The notes below the pieces were generated by a model. That model did not search any database, was not told the origin of the DNA, and saw only the letters and a list, made by a program, of their open reading frames with translations. This document shows positions 49,365-62,540 of a stretch of 64,000 nt of DNA, one piece after another. Position 1 is the first letter of the stretch. Every line of letters begins with the position of its first letter. The stretch spans positions 21,345,071 through 21,409,070 of the forward strand of contig CM018052.1 of the NCBI GenBank assembly GCA_008638375.1, in the 5' to 3' direction. The position numbers were made by a program, and so were the translations under genes. The DNA comes from Nyssa sinensis. Its lineage: Eukaryota > Streptophyta > Magnoliopsida > Cornales > Nyssaceae.

Positions 49365-52300
49365 TGTAAAGACTTGAAATTTTAGAATGGAATTTTTTTT
49401 TAGTGTTCAAGTGTACGTAAATTAAATTGATTACATAATGTTAAAAAAAAAAAGAAATAAATGAAATAATAATAATGATGAATGAGGCAAAATAAATAAA
49501 TAAATGAAGTAAAATAAAGCAAAATGAAAAGAAATAGAACAGGTAGAAATGAAAAGTCAAGTTGGCAGGATTTTTGTGGTGGTGGCATGTTAATATGTGC
49601 ATATATATATATATATTATAATATATATGTCATCAAAAGGAGGGAAAAGAAGCAAACAGGAGATAATGTATGTATATATATATATATTGTGTGCGGTGTG
49701 TGATGTATATGTGGTTGTGTAGTGGGTCAATAAAAGGGGCTACAGCAGGTGTAGGGTGCAGGTCAGTGTGCATGTGTATGTGTGTGTTGTAGCGTGTAGC
49801 AGTGTAGGTTTAGATGTGCAGTAGGTTGCGTGTAAAAGAAAAGAAAGAAAAAAAAAAAAAAAGAAGAAGTAAGAGAGAAATTGAGGTAGCAGCCGCGGCA
49901 GACCTAGGAGACGTGGGGGTTGAGAAGGAAAAGGAAGAGGGAGAGACTACCTGTAGCAGCAGCGCTGCAACAAAGAAGGAAAAGGGAGAGATTTGAGAAA
50001 CGGTGCAGGAAGAGATGGCATGAAGTTGGAGCAGTTTGCTGGGCAGCCACAGTAGCCGTGACTGCGGCTATTACAGGGAGTGGAGAGTAGTATTAAAACC
50101 AGGAGAGTGGTATCAGCTGCTTCGATCCAGCAGTAGTGGCGATGGCACAGCAGGTCGGTAAAAATATATATATATATATTTAGATGTATGTGTGAAACGG
50201 TGGTAGGGGCAGTGATTGATAGCAAGTGATTGGAGCTGTGGGTTTTGGAGTTACCTGTAGCGGTGGGAGCTATGTTTTGGAATGTCCTGTAGCGATCGTA
50301 GCTGCATGTTGCGGATTGAAGGAGCAGTAGCAGCAGAAGCTGCTGGGATAAGGAACTTGTTGTAAAATCTACAGAAAATTGGAAGACTTGATGCGGCTAA
50401 ACAGCGGCTGCAATAGGGTAAGCCCCTATTCTCTGTGATTCAAAATTTATTGGGTTGCTTTCAATTTCCCTTTGAGCTGTTATGAGTATGGGACATTAAT
50501 CTAGAGTAGGAGAGAAAAATTTTAGGACAAACAAGGAAGAAAACAGTGAAGGAATAAGGGAAATTTTAGAAATTTCAGATTATGGAACTTGAGTTGGGCT
50601 GAGTTTTGTGATTTAATTTAGGCCAAACTGGGTCGGGTCCGACCCGACTCACCCATTTGGATGGCTGCCCAATATTGTTATTGTATGGGAAAAATTTTAG
50701 ATTTGAGTTTAGGAGGTGTTTGGTTCAAAATGAGAAGCTATCCAATGATTGGCTTACAATGGAAAAACAACGTGAACACGCAGGAAATGGGGAAAATTAT
50801 AGCAGTGAATAGAGCTTTGTGAAAATTTTAATTATGCCAGAAATCATAGTTAATTATGAATTAACCCAATGAATAAATTAATTAAATTAATTTAAAGGAG
50901 GGGAAATTACCAAAATACTCTTGAGTCGAAAAGTAGTACAACGGACACCGAATAAATTAATTGAATAGTGAATTTTTATTATTTCGAGCATTCTAGACTC
51001 AACAGTGGAGTCTGATTTGTAAAAAGAGGCATCGAAAAATAAGAAACCATGAAAGTGCAAAATGACTGTTTTGATCTTTTTAGTCGAACGTCCAAATTAA
51101 ATTTCACGAAGGGCTAAACCTATTTTCTTCGACGTCACGGACCCAATTATAGAATTTATTTTAGCAAAATAGAAACTAATAAAATAAAGACATAAAATTT
51201 GATGAATAGCATCATTCAAGGGACAAACCGACTGAGCTACATTTTATGGTTTTAGGAACACCGAAAGATAAAGAGAAGGCAGTCTGACCTTCTGCATTCT
51301 CACTGCTAGCCGCCATCTTGCGAGCACGTTTTATTAGGGTTGAGACCAACCCGTCAGGTATGATATTTTACTAATGTGAGAAATGAGATTAAGCTTAGGA
51401 GTATTTGATAAGATGATTGAATGTTCTCTATGCGTAATTGCTATTAGGAAACCACTTAGAATTTGATTGTTTATATGCTTACGTGTTCTTTATGAATCTG
51501 TGGGTGTTATGAATTACTTCTTGAGTTGTCATCATATGTGATTTATGTTTTAGAAGGATCGCTGATATTGCGACATGTAGAATTGTATAAGTGTTGGGAT
51601 TGATCGAGCATGACACGTAGATTTATGGATGAAATCTTGTAATTTAAATGCTATTGTTAATCTTAAATGTGATGCATTATTTAAAGCATGTTGCATATGC
51701 TTATGAAAGAGATGTTACATTTGAACTGTATCATTGCATGACGAAATCATGGCATATTGGCATCGTGTGATTTCTTGAAAGCATAGTGTGGGTCAGCACG
51801 AGGTGCTGGTGCATTATGAGGGTGCAGATCCTGTGGTGAAAAACCCAAAATCGGCCAATAGGTACTCGCCTGCCTGACGGATTCTGGACCGTGAAGCGAG
51901 ACATACGTGGCGGTACTCATGCCAGCGGGGAAGGACCGTATCATGAGACATGGGTGGGCATAGAGTTGCATGGGTGTGTCACGCATACTGCTTACATACT
52001 GTATATTGTTCATATACTGTCATCATTACATCGAATGCCATATAGAAATAACTGTACACTTGCACATGTCACGACCTTAGTTTTGTTTCTTGCATTAGTA
52101 TTATGTCATACCAGCATGTTGTCGCTGACCCATTCGTGGGCACAGGTTTCAGATAAAGCTCCTGGCACGCGGGACTTGATGAAATCTTGGAGAAAGGAGA
52201 GGGAATGAATTTGGAAGAATATTTGGGCCCTTGGGGCGTATTTAGACATTATAAAAGATTGATGTATTTCTGAAAAGCATGGAAATGACATTGTATATTG

Positions 52301-52631
52301 TAATAAATAATGAATTTGTGATCTTTTAGTTTAAGTGTAGGAGTAGACGTGATGGATTGTATAAGTAGGTGATGTATATTTAACTTTGATAGAGTTGTGG
52401 CCATCGAGTGAGGATGGATTGTAACTGTTATATATATATATATGTTGTATTGTGTTTATCAGGGGGAAAAGGTTCGAAAAACAAAGGAGGTGCTGCCAAA
52501 ATTTTTAGAAAATGAAAGAACTCTATTTAATTTGACGTAAATTCATAAATCTGTTTAATAATCTTTTATTTTATTTACTTTCTGTTCGTCAGTCGCACCT
52601 CGGGTTTCGGTCAGAAATTCGGGGCGTGACA
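49365..52631 (+). repeat. LARD LTR 3
   Basis: 3267 bp. Compared with LTR1 and LTR2 I see G-to-A changes at 50049 and 50868, both turning CG into CA, plus TA-run length differences. It is followed directly by the TTGAC duplication. Confidence 0.93.
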
Positions 52632-52636
52632 TTGAC

Positions 52637-54295
52637 AGTATGCAGCACTAAAATAAAAGGAGGCCAACCACTGCTGGGAAGGATTCTCTTCAGATTGTAC
52701 CACCATACGGGTTAACTCCCCTCATGTGATGCAAGTTAAACAAAAAATCAGACATTGAATATTCATCAAAGCAATGTTTGTTTATAACCCACAAGGAGAT
52801 ATGAAATTTAATTTGCTCAAGGATCACAGCCCAGATAGGGGGCTTATTGTTGAAAATCTTCTCATTTCTTACCCGCCAAATATTCCGCAAGATAGCTAAT
52901 GGGATTGCCTCCCAAATCATTCTTTCACTTTATTCTGAAGTTGCGCCACCAAGATAATTACTGACTGATAAAACCCTGCAACACCCAAGATGATCCCCAC
53001 AATGGATACATCCTGACCTAATTTTCCATACTTCCTCGCACAACATCAGGACATGGTCCATGGATTTAGGAGCCCTATCATAAAAAAGATATTTTCCACC
53101 ACAGGCTTCATTTAAGATACCAATCTTTTGCAAAAAATCAAAAGTCTTAATATTTCCATTTCAAACCAACCAACTGAAGAATTGAGCTTTGGGTGGGGGG
53201 GCTACTTTATTCCAAATCAACTTCAAAATTTTTTGTTCAGGACCCAAAAAGGAATCATACCATTGATACTTAGCTTTGACAGAGAACTGACCTGAAGAAG
53301 AATTTTTCCAATTTAAAGAGTCGGACAATAGATGGTTGGAGTGATGGAGAAGAGGTCTTGAAGCATGAGTAATTCATCTTCTTTCCATATATGCAAAGAG
53401 ATTTCTTCTAAACAAAGATTTCCATTTGAAGCTGCTTTCTTTCAGTGAGATAAACTCAGCCAGAGACATATCCTTCTTAACCGCAATGTTGTATAACTTG
53501 GGAAAAGAATTCATAAGAATGGTATTATCAAGCCAACCATCTTTCCAGAGTAAGATATGATTACCATTTCCACTTTTCACCAATACATTCTGTATGAAAA
53601 AGCCAAAAAGGGAGCTGTAATTATCCTTTATTTGCAAAATATATTTCCATATCATGGAGATTTTGTTGATTAGCATCTCTTGGGGGAGCCACTTTTCCTC
53701 TGGGAATCTATATTTAGCACAGAGCAATCTTCTCCAAAGAGAATCTCTTTCGATCCCGACCCTCCACCACCGTTTGAGTAATAAACAGAGGTTGAGAATT
53801 CTAATGTCTCCAATATCTAAACCACCTCTTTCTTTGTCTCTGGTTATTTTGTTCCATTTGAACAAGTGATTTTTTTTCTTTGATTCATCACCACCCCACA
53901 AGAATCTTGATTGGATTTTATCAATTTCCTTTGTGACTTTCTTTCATTTTGAAAAGATATAAGTAGTAAATGGGTAAACTAACCAGAACTGCCTTTATCA
54001 GCGTAATTCTTCCCCTAAAGGATAGAACTATACTTTTCTAGGATGATAACTTGCTTCTGAATTTCTTCAACGACCGGCTCCCACATTTTAGATTTCTTCG
54101 AATTATCCCCCAAAGGAAGGCCCACATATTTCAGTGGCATTTGTTTGGCTTTTACATCTCAATAGACGAGTAAATTCAGCAGCTTCACTGTCTGAAATCC
54201 TGACCCCTCCTACTGCACTTTTGTGGAAGTTGATTTTTAGCCCTGATATGATTTCGAAACATCTCAAGATTCTCTTTATAGTCTTTATCTCTTCT
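52637..54295 (-). mobile_element. LINE ORF2, post-reverse-transcriptase and C-terminal region (broken)
   Basis: Minus-strand pieces give, in order, IKRILRCFEIISGLKINFHKS (near 54280-54200), MWGGDESKKKNHLFKWNKIT and ERGGLDIGDIRILNLCLLLK (53901-53374), and near the end AIPLAILRNIWRVRNEKIFN (52920-52690). The order is that of plant L1-type ORF2: thumb, the K..GGL.I domain and the zf-RVT-like C terminus. Stops and frameshifts separate the pieces. It continues the LINE interrupted by the solo LTR at 54301 and by the LARD array at 52631. Confidence 0.88.
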
Positions 54296-54300
54296 AGATT

Positions 54301-56857
54301 TGTAAAGATTCAAAATTTTTTTTTTCCTAAATTATAAATTATAAAATAATAAAAATTAAAATAATAATGTAAAATTTTATTAAGAAAATTAAATTTTCTT
54401 AAATGAAATGATTAAAATGGGTTAGGAAATAAAAATGAGGAAAAGAATAAGGAGGGACAAAAAAAAATTCATATTTTATCTTGCTTTTGACTTATAAAGC
54501 CAAAATTCCAACACATCTAAAACACACACTAGAAACACACATACACATTTGCGTAAGAGAGAGGAGAGAAAGAGAGAAAGAGAGAGAAAGGGAAAGTAAG
54601 AAAATTTGGAGATTCTTCAAGAAATTGGGACATCTTCTGGAAGATTGAAGAAACACAAACCCTATTCTACCTACAAGCACCAAATAAAGTTAAGGATTTT
54701 TAAGATTCTAACCAAAACTATCAAGAACGCATTTGGGGTTTCTACTATTACTACTTGAAGAATTGAGGTAGGGGATTTCTAAACCTAGGTATGGGAAGTG
54801 TGTAGGTAGGTTCATTGCATGTCTATCTCCTCTATTGCCAATGAATTGTAAAGTTCTACATTTTTGGGCACATATTGCATGTACCTTGAAAATCTATGTA
54901 TTAGTTGAATTATTACTATGAACTGAATGTGTTTTATCCTATCTTGATGTTGATATAACTTCCAGTTGAATGCGAAAAGATTTGATTGGTGAAATCACAA
55001 ATGGGATTTTATATATATTATGCTTGATATTATAAATGACATGTAAGGTGTTTGTGAAATTGCTTGAATGAATGCTTGATGTGAAATTATAAATTTTGAT
55101 GAAGTTACTTGAATGTTTAACCCTTATGATGAAAATATGATGAATTATGAACACAAACATGAATGATAAGCCCTTGGAAGTGTGAGAATGAACAATTGAA
55201 AAATGATGAACATGGGGCTATATAGGATTGGGCACATCAATTGTGTGATTTTGAGCATGATAAGATTGTGCTTACTTGAGATTTTAATTAGTGTTCAGGA
55301 TGGTGTCTCCCTTCGGCTTGCGAGCCATGAACCCGTGCGGGTGGTCGTAAGTCTCTATCAAGTTAGTAGCCCGTAAAGCACACAAGGCTTACCGAAAGCC
55401 AACTAGGAATATAATCTTGGGATTAAGACTTGAGAGATGAAAATGAAAACTTTGAATAATTAAAAGAACTCAAGTGGAATGAAACCTTAAATTTTGGAAT
55501 AATATATATTGCTTTTCTTGATAATGCTTCTTTGTAATGCTTATATGCTTTAGTAGATGAGAACTTGGTTATTGGTTTGAATTCTTATTGTTGACAAAGC
55601 ATGCTTAATGAGTACTTGGTTGTCACTACACGTGCACAAGCATACATATGCCACCACATGTTCTTGCCTATGTTTAGATTTCTTCTACTGAGGTTGTTGA
55701 ACTGACCCCTACTAGATGCATGAGCTGGCAAGGAAACGATTGTGAATTGAAGGATCACTATCACCGAGCTATTTTTGGGAAGATACCATTTTTGTATAGT
55801 TGGATGACCATCATGCGAAGAATGTATTTATGTTCATTTTTGAATAACTCTTGAACATGTATATATATTTGAAATAGGTCATATTGGATAGAAATTGAAG
55901 AACCTTTGAAATCTCCTCTGGAAGGACCTTTATTTTGTTCACTTGGACATCATGAAATTCTCATGAGGAGTTTGCTTACTTGTGTACTTATTTTTGGAAA
56001 TGGAACATGTAGTTGTAGTTTAAATTATATATAACTAGATGTGAAATGATAGCAGTATGAGTTTAGCATTTTTGTTGAAGGCTGTGTAGAACAACCCACT
56101 TTGAAAGACCATATCTCTTACATCCTATGGAATTAGAATCTTAAATTTTACAGAATTAAACCTCCTTGTCGTAGCTTTCAAATGACTCAAGAATGACCTT
56201 AATTAGGCAAATATTGAAGGAGTTATGTGAATTTTAAGAAACCTACGCAGAATCTAACCACTGTTTACAAATCAATCCATAGCTTACGTTCTAGGTACTC
56301 TTTTTGAGTGCTTCCAAGTTCTATGGAAACTAGAATTATAGTGAAATATGGCATATAAAGCTCATAATAGCATATTTTATAAATTAAGAGATACAGAGCT
56401 TTAAACAAGGTGGACTTGCTGTGTGAACAGAGCAATTCAGACTTGCCTCCACCTTTTTGTTAATAACGTAAGCTACCTGATGTATTTTTGAGTAATTCTA
56501 AAGCTTATTGAAAGTACACTCATATTAGAACATGCTCTAAAAAGTTCAAGATATTAGGTCATATGAGTTTAGAGATATGGGGTTTCAAACAGGGCTGAAT
56601 TGTTTAGTGAACAAAAAATGAAATGAACCATAAATTGTATCCTAAATGAATCTGATTTTTTGTTTTGTTTTGTTTTATTTTGTTTTTTTTTTTTTTTGTT
56701 TTTGATCCATGGGGCTTCAAGAAATAATGTATAATAGTTAAGTAGTAAATAGTATAATTCATGGAATGAAGATTAAGTAAGGTGAACTTTAAATATTACT
56801 AGATGTACCATAGGGAGTCGATTACTACCCGAGTCTTTGGGGACTTGGGATGTGACA
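54301..56857 (+). mobile_element. Solo LTR (2557 bp) inside the LINE
   Basis: Runs from TGTAAAGATTCAAAATTTTT to GGGATGTGACA and is flanked by AGATT on both sides (54296-54300 and 56858-56862). No internal region, so it is a solo LTR formed by LTR-LTR recombination. It differs from the LARD family except for the general TGTAAAGA...GTGACA ends. The same family starts again at 63625. Confidence 0.92.
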
Positions 56858-56862
56858 AGATT

Positions 56863-58181
56863 TGTTTCACAGAAGACTATGGTATCATCAGCGAATTGAA
56901 GATGAGCAGCTGATAGGTCGTTAATACGACTCTTAGCTCCTTTAATTAACCATTTTTAGCCCTCTTGAATAAATTGTTTAATACTTCTATTGCAATAATA
57001 AATAGAAAGGGGGAGAGAGCATCCCCTTGCCTAAGGCCTTTTTCCATTTGGAATTCTTCTGTAGAGGACCCATTCACAAGCATTGAAATAGCATAACTCT
57101 TTATGCAATCCTTCATCCAACCAATCTATTTATCCCCAAAGCCAATACTCTTTATTAATCCAAATAGATAGTTCCAATTGATATAGTTGAAAGCCTTTTC
57201 AAAATCAAGTTTTAGCACCAAGCCTTTGATTTTTTTCCTTTTCCACCAATCAACGACTTCGTTAGTAGTCAAGATTCCATCAAAGATATTTCTACCACTT
57301 AGGAAAGTTATTTGGGCTTCTCTAATGATAGATGTCATGACCTTTTTAATCCTAAAGGAGAGGACTTTAGAAATTATTTTATATATGCAGTTAATAAGGC
57401 TGATCAGTCTATATTCGTTAAGATAGATAAGCTCATCCTTTTTGGGGATTAAGGTAATGAAAGACGAATTTAGACCTCCGAAAAGCTTACTATTACAATG
57501 AAACTTTTTCAAAAACTGCATTAAATCACTGTTTATAACACTCTAACACTTTTTGATACATAGTAGATTAAAGCCATTCAGGCCTAGAACTTTATTGCCA
57601 TCGCAATCTCGGACTGCATTCCATACTTCAGATTTTGAAAATTTAGATTCCAATAAGACTACTTCAACCCTGCTCAGATTTGAATTGAAAAAGCCTGCTA
57701 ATCTTGGTCTACTCTTCCAAGAATCAGAAAACTTTGATTTGAAGTGCTTATACACCTCCTGTTTAATTAGAGTTGGATCTTCCACAGTCGCACCATTTAA
57801 CTCAAGAGAGCTTAGTAGATTCCTTCTTTGTCTACCATTTGTAAAAAGATAAAAGAATCAAGTATTTTTGTCATCCTTAGCAAGCCAATTGACTCTTGAA
57901 TTTTGCATCCACTTCCACATCCACCCTATCATTCTTTAAAATTTCTAGGTCTGGCCTTTTAGATTTCTAAGCTTCGATTCCTCACTTTCCTCTAGGCCTC
58001 TACATTCGAAAATCATATCAATGTCGTGGGCTTCAGACTCTGCTTTTTTTAATTTTTCATTCACATATCCAAATTCAAAAGAATTCCAATGTCTCAACAC
58101 AGACTTTAAATATTGAAGTTTCTTGAAAATTTAGAAGCCTACCTAACCTGAAACCTCACATTCATTCCATGCTTTTTCAAA
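56863..58181 (-). mobile_element. LINE reverse transcriptase region (broken)
   Basis: The minus-strand frame 57521-57126 has FITLIPKKDELIYLNEYRLI, ISKVLSFRIKKV, RNIFDGILTTNEVVDWW and LDFEKAFNYINW. Below it are GLRQGDALSPFLF (about 57041-57003) and the catalytic FADDT at 56895-56881. Upstream (57785-57543) is the usual linker with EDPTLIKQEVYKHFKSKF and DGNKVLGLNGFN. These are reverse transcriptase motifs of plant L1-type LINEs in the right order. Several stops separate them, so it is inactive. A solo LTR has inserted just after the FADDT motif. Confidence 0.92.
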
Positions 58182-58186
58182 AATGG

Positions 58187-61100
58187 TGTCACGACCCGAG
58201 ACTTACCCTCTACGGATCTCAAATCACGAACCCCAGCCCGACATTATTGCTGAACCGGGTCTCTAATTGAAACTAAAACTATGAAAACTTGCTACACAAT
58301 TAGTGTTACTAACATGCAATAAATATCATAACATAAACAACAGAAGTCTCTAAATAAAAGTTACATGTATATAAAATCTGGTTCTCAAAATACAGACTTT
58401 AAAAATTCTAATACATTACATCCCCAAGACGTGGTTGACATGGGAAGGCTACAAGACTGTACTGAATATTATACATTACATTTATCTCAAAAATGTCTAC
58501 TGCTATCTAGTAGACTGCTACTGCTACTGTTCGTCTATAATCCTTTCCTGAAATAGTCAAATAACTAGTATTTGTATGAGCTATGAAAACTCAGAAGTAG
58601 TCATTTGTTTTGCCATGTGTACAAGTGTATATAGAAGTGCTAGCCAATCAATGAATATATAACTCAATATCAGATGATAGAAGTTAAATGATAAGGAAAT
58701 AAATCTGCTCTGCTAACAATGTCATACAACTATAGTCATGAACTATATCAAGTATGAAGTGTAAGCACTCAAATAAAAGTTGTGAAATCTCATGATCATT
58801 CATAATAATATAACATGATCAAGTTATGAAAATCAACAATAAAGATAGTGATATCAACAATAAGAGATGCATTGGTGGGGCCCAAAAATCCCCCTGAGCT
58901 CGTATTCAGTTCCACTCAGGCTTTATGAATACTGCTCTGTATACAATGTGACCCTACGTCCCATGCCTCATATAGCAACGTAGCAACTGTTCCACTCGGA
59001 ACCTGGACCCGAAGGTTATAAATAGCATCAGATAGAGTTGTGACTGAGCACAAATTCGACACTAATAATATATCTGGATCATGCTATCTTCCACGAAGAG
59101 TATAGTGGAATCATAACTGGTTCTAGGCAATTTGACGTAACGATAATTTTTGAGACTATGGTTACTAAACTACTTCAAATATAACTGTCTGGCCCTTACG
59201 GCCTTAGGTATAAGTGTACAAAAAGAAATTTATGCACAAGTCTACAATCACGATCGAGATATATATAGAAATCAATAACTGCTTCCCACATGATAGGGTA
59301 ATATCAATGTAACTCAATAACACTAGTATGTATAGAATACAATAGGCAATATATACAAGAACTATTGACATGGCTTGGAAAGTAACATATACAGAGATCG
59401 GATTTTACTTACCTCTTTCTGTATTTGTCTAGAAAGTCAAACCGCCTTCTCATTTTCTCTTGGCGTTCCTATAATTCAGAAAACGCATCTCAGTCTATAG
59501 TTATATGAACTATGCTATTCATCAAATTTTATGTCTCTTTACTATTAGTATCTCTTTTACTAAAATAGACTCTACCATTGAATTTGAAATGTTGAACAAA
59601 TTCGGTTTAGGCTTTCGCGAAATTCAATTCGGACTTTTGTACTAAAAAGGGCAAAACGGTCATTTTACACTTTTACGGTTTCTTACTTCTTGAGACCTCT
59701 TTTCATAAATCGGACTCTACTGTTGAGTTTGGAATGCTTGAAATAATAAAAACTCACTATTCGTTTACTTTAATCAGAGTTCGTCTGACTCCTTTTTGAC
59801 TTAGGGGTATTTTGATAATTTCTCCTTTAAATTAAATATTATTTTATTACTTTGATTCAAATCGTAATTAACCATAAGTCTAGGGTTACCTATAGTATTT
59901 CTCAAAGTCATGGGCCAACTCAGATTTTTTGGTTTTACTATTCTAAATCAGAATAGCCAAACAGTGGCTAATCCTCAAAATTGGAATAGGATATCCCCAT
60001 CCCTAAATCAATTTTAATTTAATTTCTTAACCTCCTAACCAAACACTCCCAATCAAATTTTAAAACCTTTTAGCCCAACTCCAAAACTACACCGTTTTAG
60101 GATACCCATACTTGCGGTTGGGCGGGTTGACCCAACCCAAACCCGTGGCCAAAGCCCGGGCGTGAAGCAGCGTATAGCACGCTTCTCCGGTATACACTGG
60201 TCATCTCTTCCGGCACCAGCCGCCTCTCTAACCAGTTTTTTGACCTGAAAATAGTGTCGTTCTCTTCCTTTTCTTTCCAAGATCTCAACTACACAACTGG
60301 TTGTCCACAAAACTGTTTCTAGTTTAACAAAATAAGAGGAAATCAATGGCTGTTTCGATTTTCTGGCCAGCTCCGGCCAACTGAATTTCTTTCATTTTAT
60401 GCATCTTTTTCTTCTGTTTTCTCTCAGTTTTTTCTTCTAATTAATTTCTACAACTAAAAGGATTAGTTCATCATCATAAAAACTAAATTTTAAGCACAAA
60501 ATATCAAGGACCCGTATTATTGTAGCAACCTGTAACTAGAGTTTTCTACCTCAGTTCTGCATCATTTTCTCTGATTTGTCTTGCTAATTAATCCTCTTTC
60601 TATATGCTACAAGGTCCTATATTTCAAATTAGCTATCATGCCTTCTAAAAATTAAAATAGAAACTAACTTACATGCCTATTTTCTGATTTTCCTAGTTGC
60701 AGTGTTCTCCATATTCTACTTCGTCCTTCTTGTTTCACACTTCTGTATTCTCCCGATGCTCACAGCCTTTCTTTCCAATCAATCCTTTCTTTTCTAATTT
60801 CTATCTAACGCACACGTATATATATACACAAATCTCTATCGCTTGGTCATTCTCTCTTTATCTCCTCTCGGTTCTCCCCCCTTCAAGCCTCTTTTCTTGA
60901 CTTCTATTCCTTGATCTTTTCTTTTCTTTTTTTGTTTTCTTTTCTTTCTTTAGTTAATGTTAGGATATTTGTATATATATAATATATAATATACAAAACA
61001 CACACTTCACACACTTCACACACTCTCTCTCACACACACCTGCCGACACTCTTAGCAACACACACACCCACTTGCATGCTTGTGCATGCATCTATATATA

Positions 61101-61988
61101 TGCACTAATTTATGTGTACATATATACATATACTTATATTAAGTTTTATACTTTATATATACATTTATACAAATACACATACTTATATAATACATATCCA
61201 TACATAATCGTATATATATATATATATACTTGCATATATTTTTATATTTATATTTGCATAATTATACATGTATTATACCTTTATATATATATATATACTT
61301 TATCGCATATATATACCTATTTCCATATATTATTATACCTATATATATACACATTTATATTATCATATATATATATATATACATATATATATGATTGTAT
61401 ATATGATTGTATATTGTACACGTAATTCGAGGCACCTATTGACATATGGGTATGATTCTCCGTACTGCTGGGTTCTTCGTACGGTTAGTCTTAGGGTACT
61501 CAGGATTGCTTGTACTTTGCTTCTCGTATATTTAAATATCATATATCACTCAATTTGTGAATCTCACTATTTGTCTCGAACTGCATGCCTATTACTGTAT
61601 ATAACTTATTATGATAGCTCGGGTCTCTTTTGGTATTATATTTATTAGCTCGGTCTGTTCATACTTGGCTTGCCCTAATCTTGTGATTCCCTGATATCAT
61701 GAATTTTACTATTTACCTCAATATTCGTACCCATTTACTGTATACTAAGTACCATGATGGTTCGGTACATTTTGGGGTCTATTATTCTCGGTCTGAGTCT
61801 GGTCTCGGTTTACTTTTGGTACTATGCTCATGACTTGGTCGAATCTCGGTATTATTATTTGACTCTTTTGAATATGAATGAATTTATTCTATTTTATTTT
61901 GGGTCTCATATTTGGTTACAATTGGTACTACACTACTTGACTCGATCTATCTCGATTTACGTGTCATATTCTGGGTTAGGGTGTTACA
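58187..61988 (-). mobile_element. Solo LTR (3802 bp) inside the LINE
   Basis: On the plus strand it runs from TGTCACGACCCGAG to GGGTGTTACA, with AATGG on both sides (58182-58186 and 61989-61993). It is the minus-strand orientation of the same broad lineage as 26418-29599, sharing for example CTCTTTACTATTAGTAT and CAAAACGGTCATTTTACACT. It has a large TA/CA-rich microsatellite zone at about 60960-61420, so short frames there are chance. No internal region is present. Confidence 0.9.
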
Positions 61989-61993
61989 AATGG

Positions 61994-62540
61994 AATAGAA
62001 GTTGTGATGAAGGGTCCAAGCGTTGATAAATCGGAATGGCTTGGGACCCTAGTCCCTTTGATATTCCATTAAGACTATAGGGCAATGATCAGAGACTGAT
62101 CTCGAAAGATCCCATAATTTGTACTTAAACTTTTCCAACCACTCTGGATGAAGGAGGAACCTATCCAATCTACTCCACTATGCCTTTCCTTTGAGTTACT
62201 CCATGTGAATTTCCTGCCTATCATTGGAAGATCAACAACCTCCATAATCGCCATGAAGTCATCAAACTCTTTCATGTCATTAACCCTCCTAAGACATCAT
62301 TTTCTTTCACGTATTCTCCTGATCATGTTGAAATTGCCACCCAAGCACCGTGGAGTATTGAATCTAGTTTTGAAATCAACTATACATCCCATAGATCTTT
62401 TCTTTCTGCATCGGAGTTAGGAGCATAATATGTGTGTGTTGTTTGGGAGGGTGTTTGGCGAGGAACCACATGGGGGACATATCCCTCTTTACAAGGGATG
62501 GGAAAACAAACTCCTTTTTAAGATATGCCCCAAAAACTTA
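61994..62540 (-). mobile_element. LINE endonuclease region (broken)
   Basis: Minus-strand pieces give GNFNMIRRI-like sequence (about 62335-62310), then MKEFDDFMAIMEVVDLPMIG and RKFTWSNSKE (62275-62190). A DHCPI-like position and PFRFINAW follow toward 62010. This is the end of the exonuclease-endonuclease-phosphatase type endonuclease of plant LINEs and reads straight into the upstream side of the reverse transcriptase across the solo LTR. The 5' part of the LINE and ORF1 were not found. Confidence 0.85.

Larger units (their letters stand above)
35301..52631 (+). mobile_element. Tandem LARD-like retrotransposon: LTR-INT-LTR-INT-LTR
   Basis: Three LTRs of about 3.27 kb alternate with two internal regions of 3764 bp, a period of about 7.03 kb. 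Each LTR runs from TGTAAAGACTTG to GGGGCGTGACA. The 5-bp duplication TTGAC flanks only the outermost ends (35296-35300 and 52632-52636), so the whole array occupies one insertion site. The internal regions have a tRNA-iMet-type primer site and a polypurine tract but no gag or pol. This fits a large retrotransposon derivative (LARD) that depends on proteins made elsewhere. The copies are almost identical, differing in A- and TA-run lengths and very few substitutions, so the event is recent. Confidence 0.93.

Noticed and set aside
51747..52208. Overlapping frames of 88 and 105 codons on opposite strands near the LTR 3' side
   Set aside because: Opposite-strand shadows of one conserved non-coding LTR block, not protein-like.
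61072..61648. Tyr/Ile-rich frames of 117 and 126 codons
   Set aside because: Direct translation of TA/CA microsatellite DNA inside a solo LTR.
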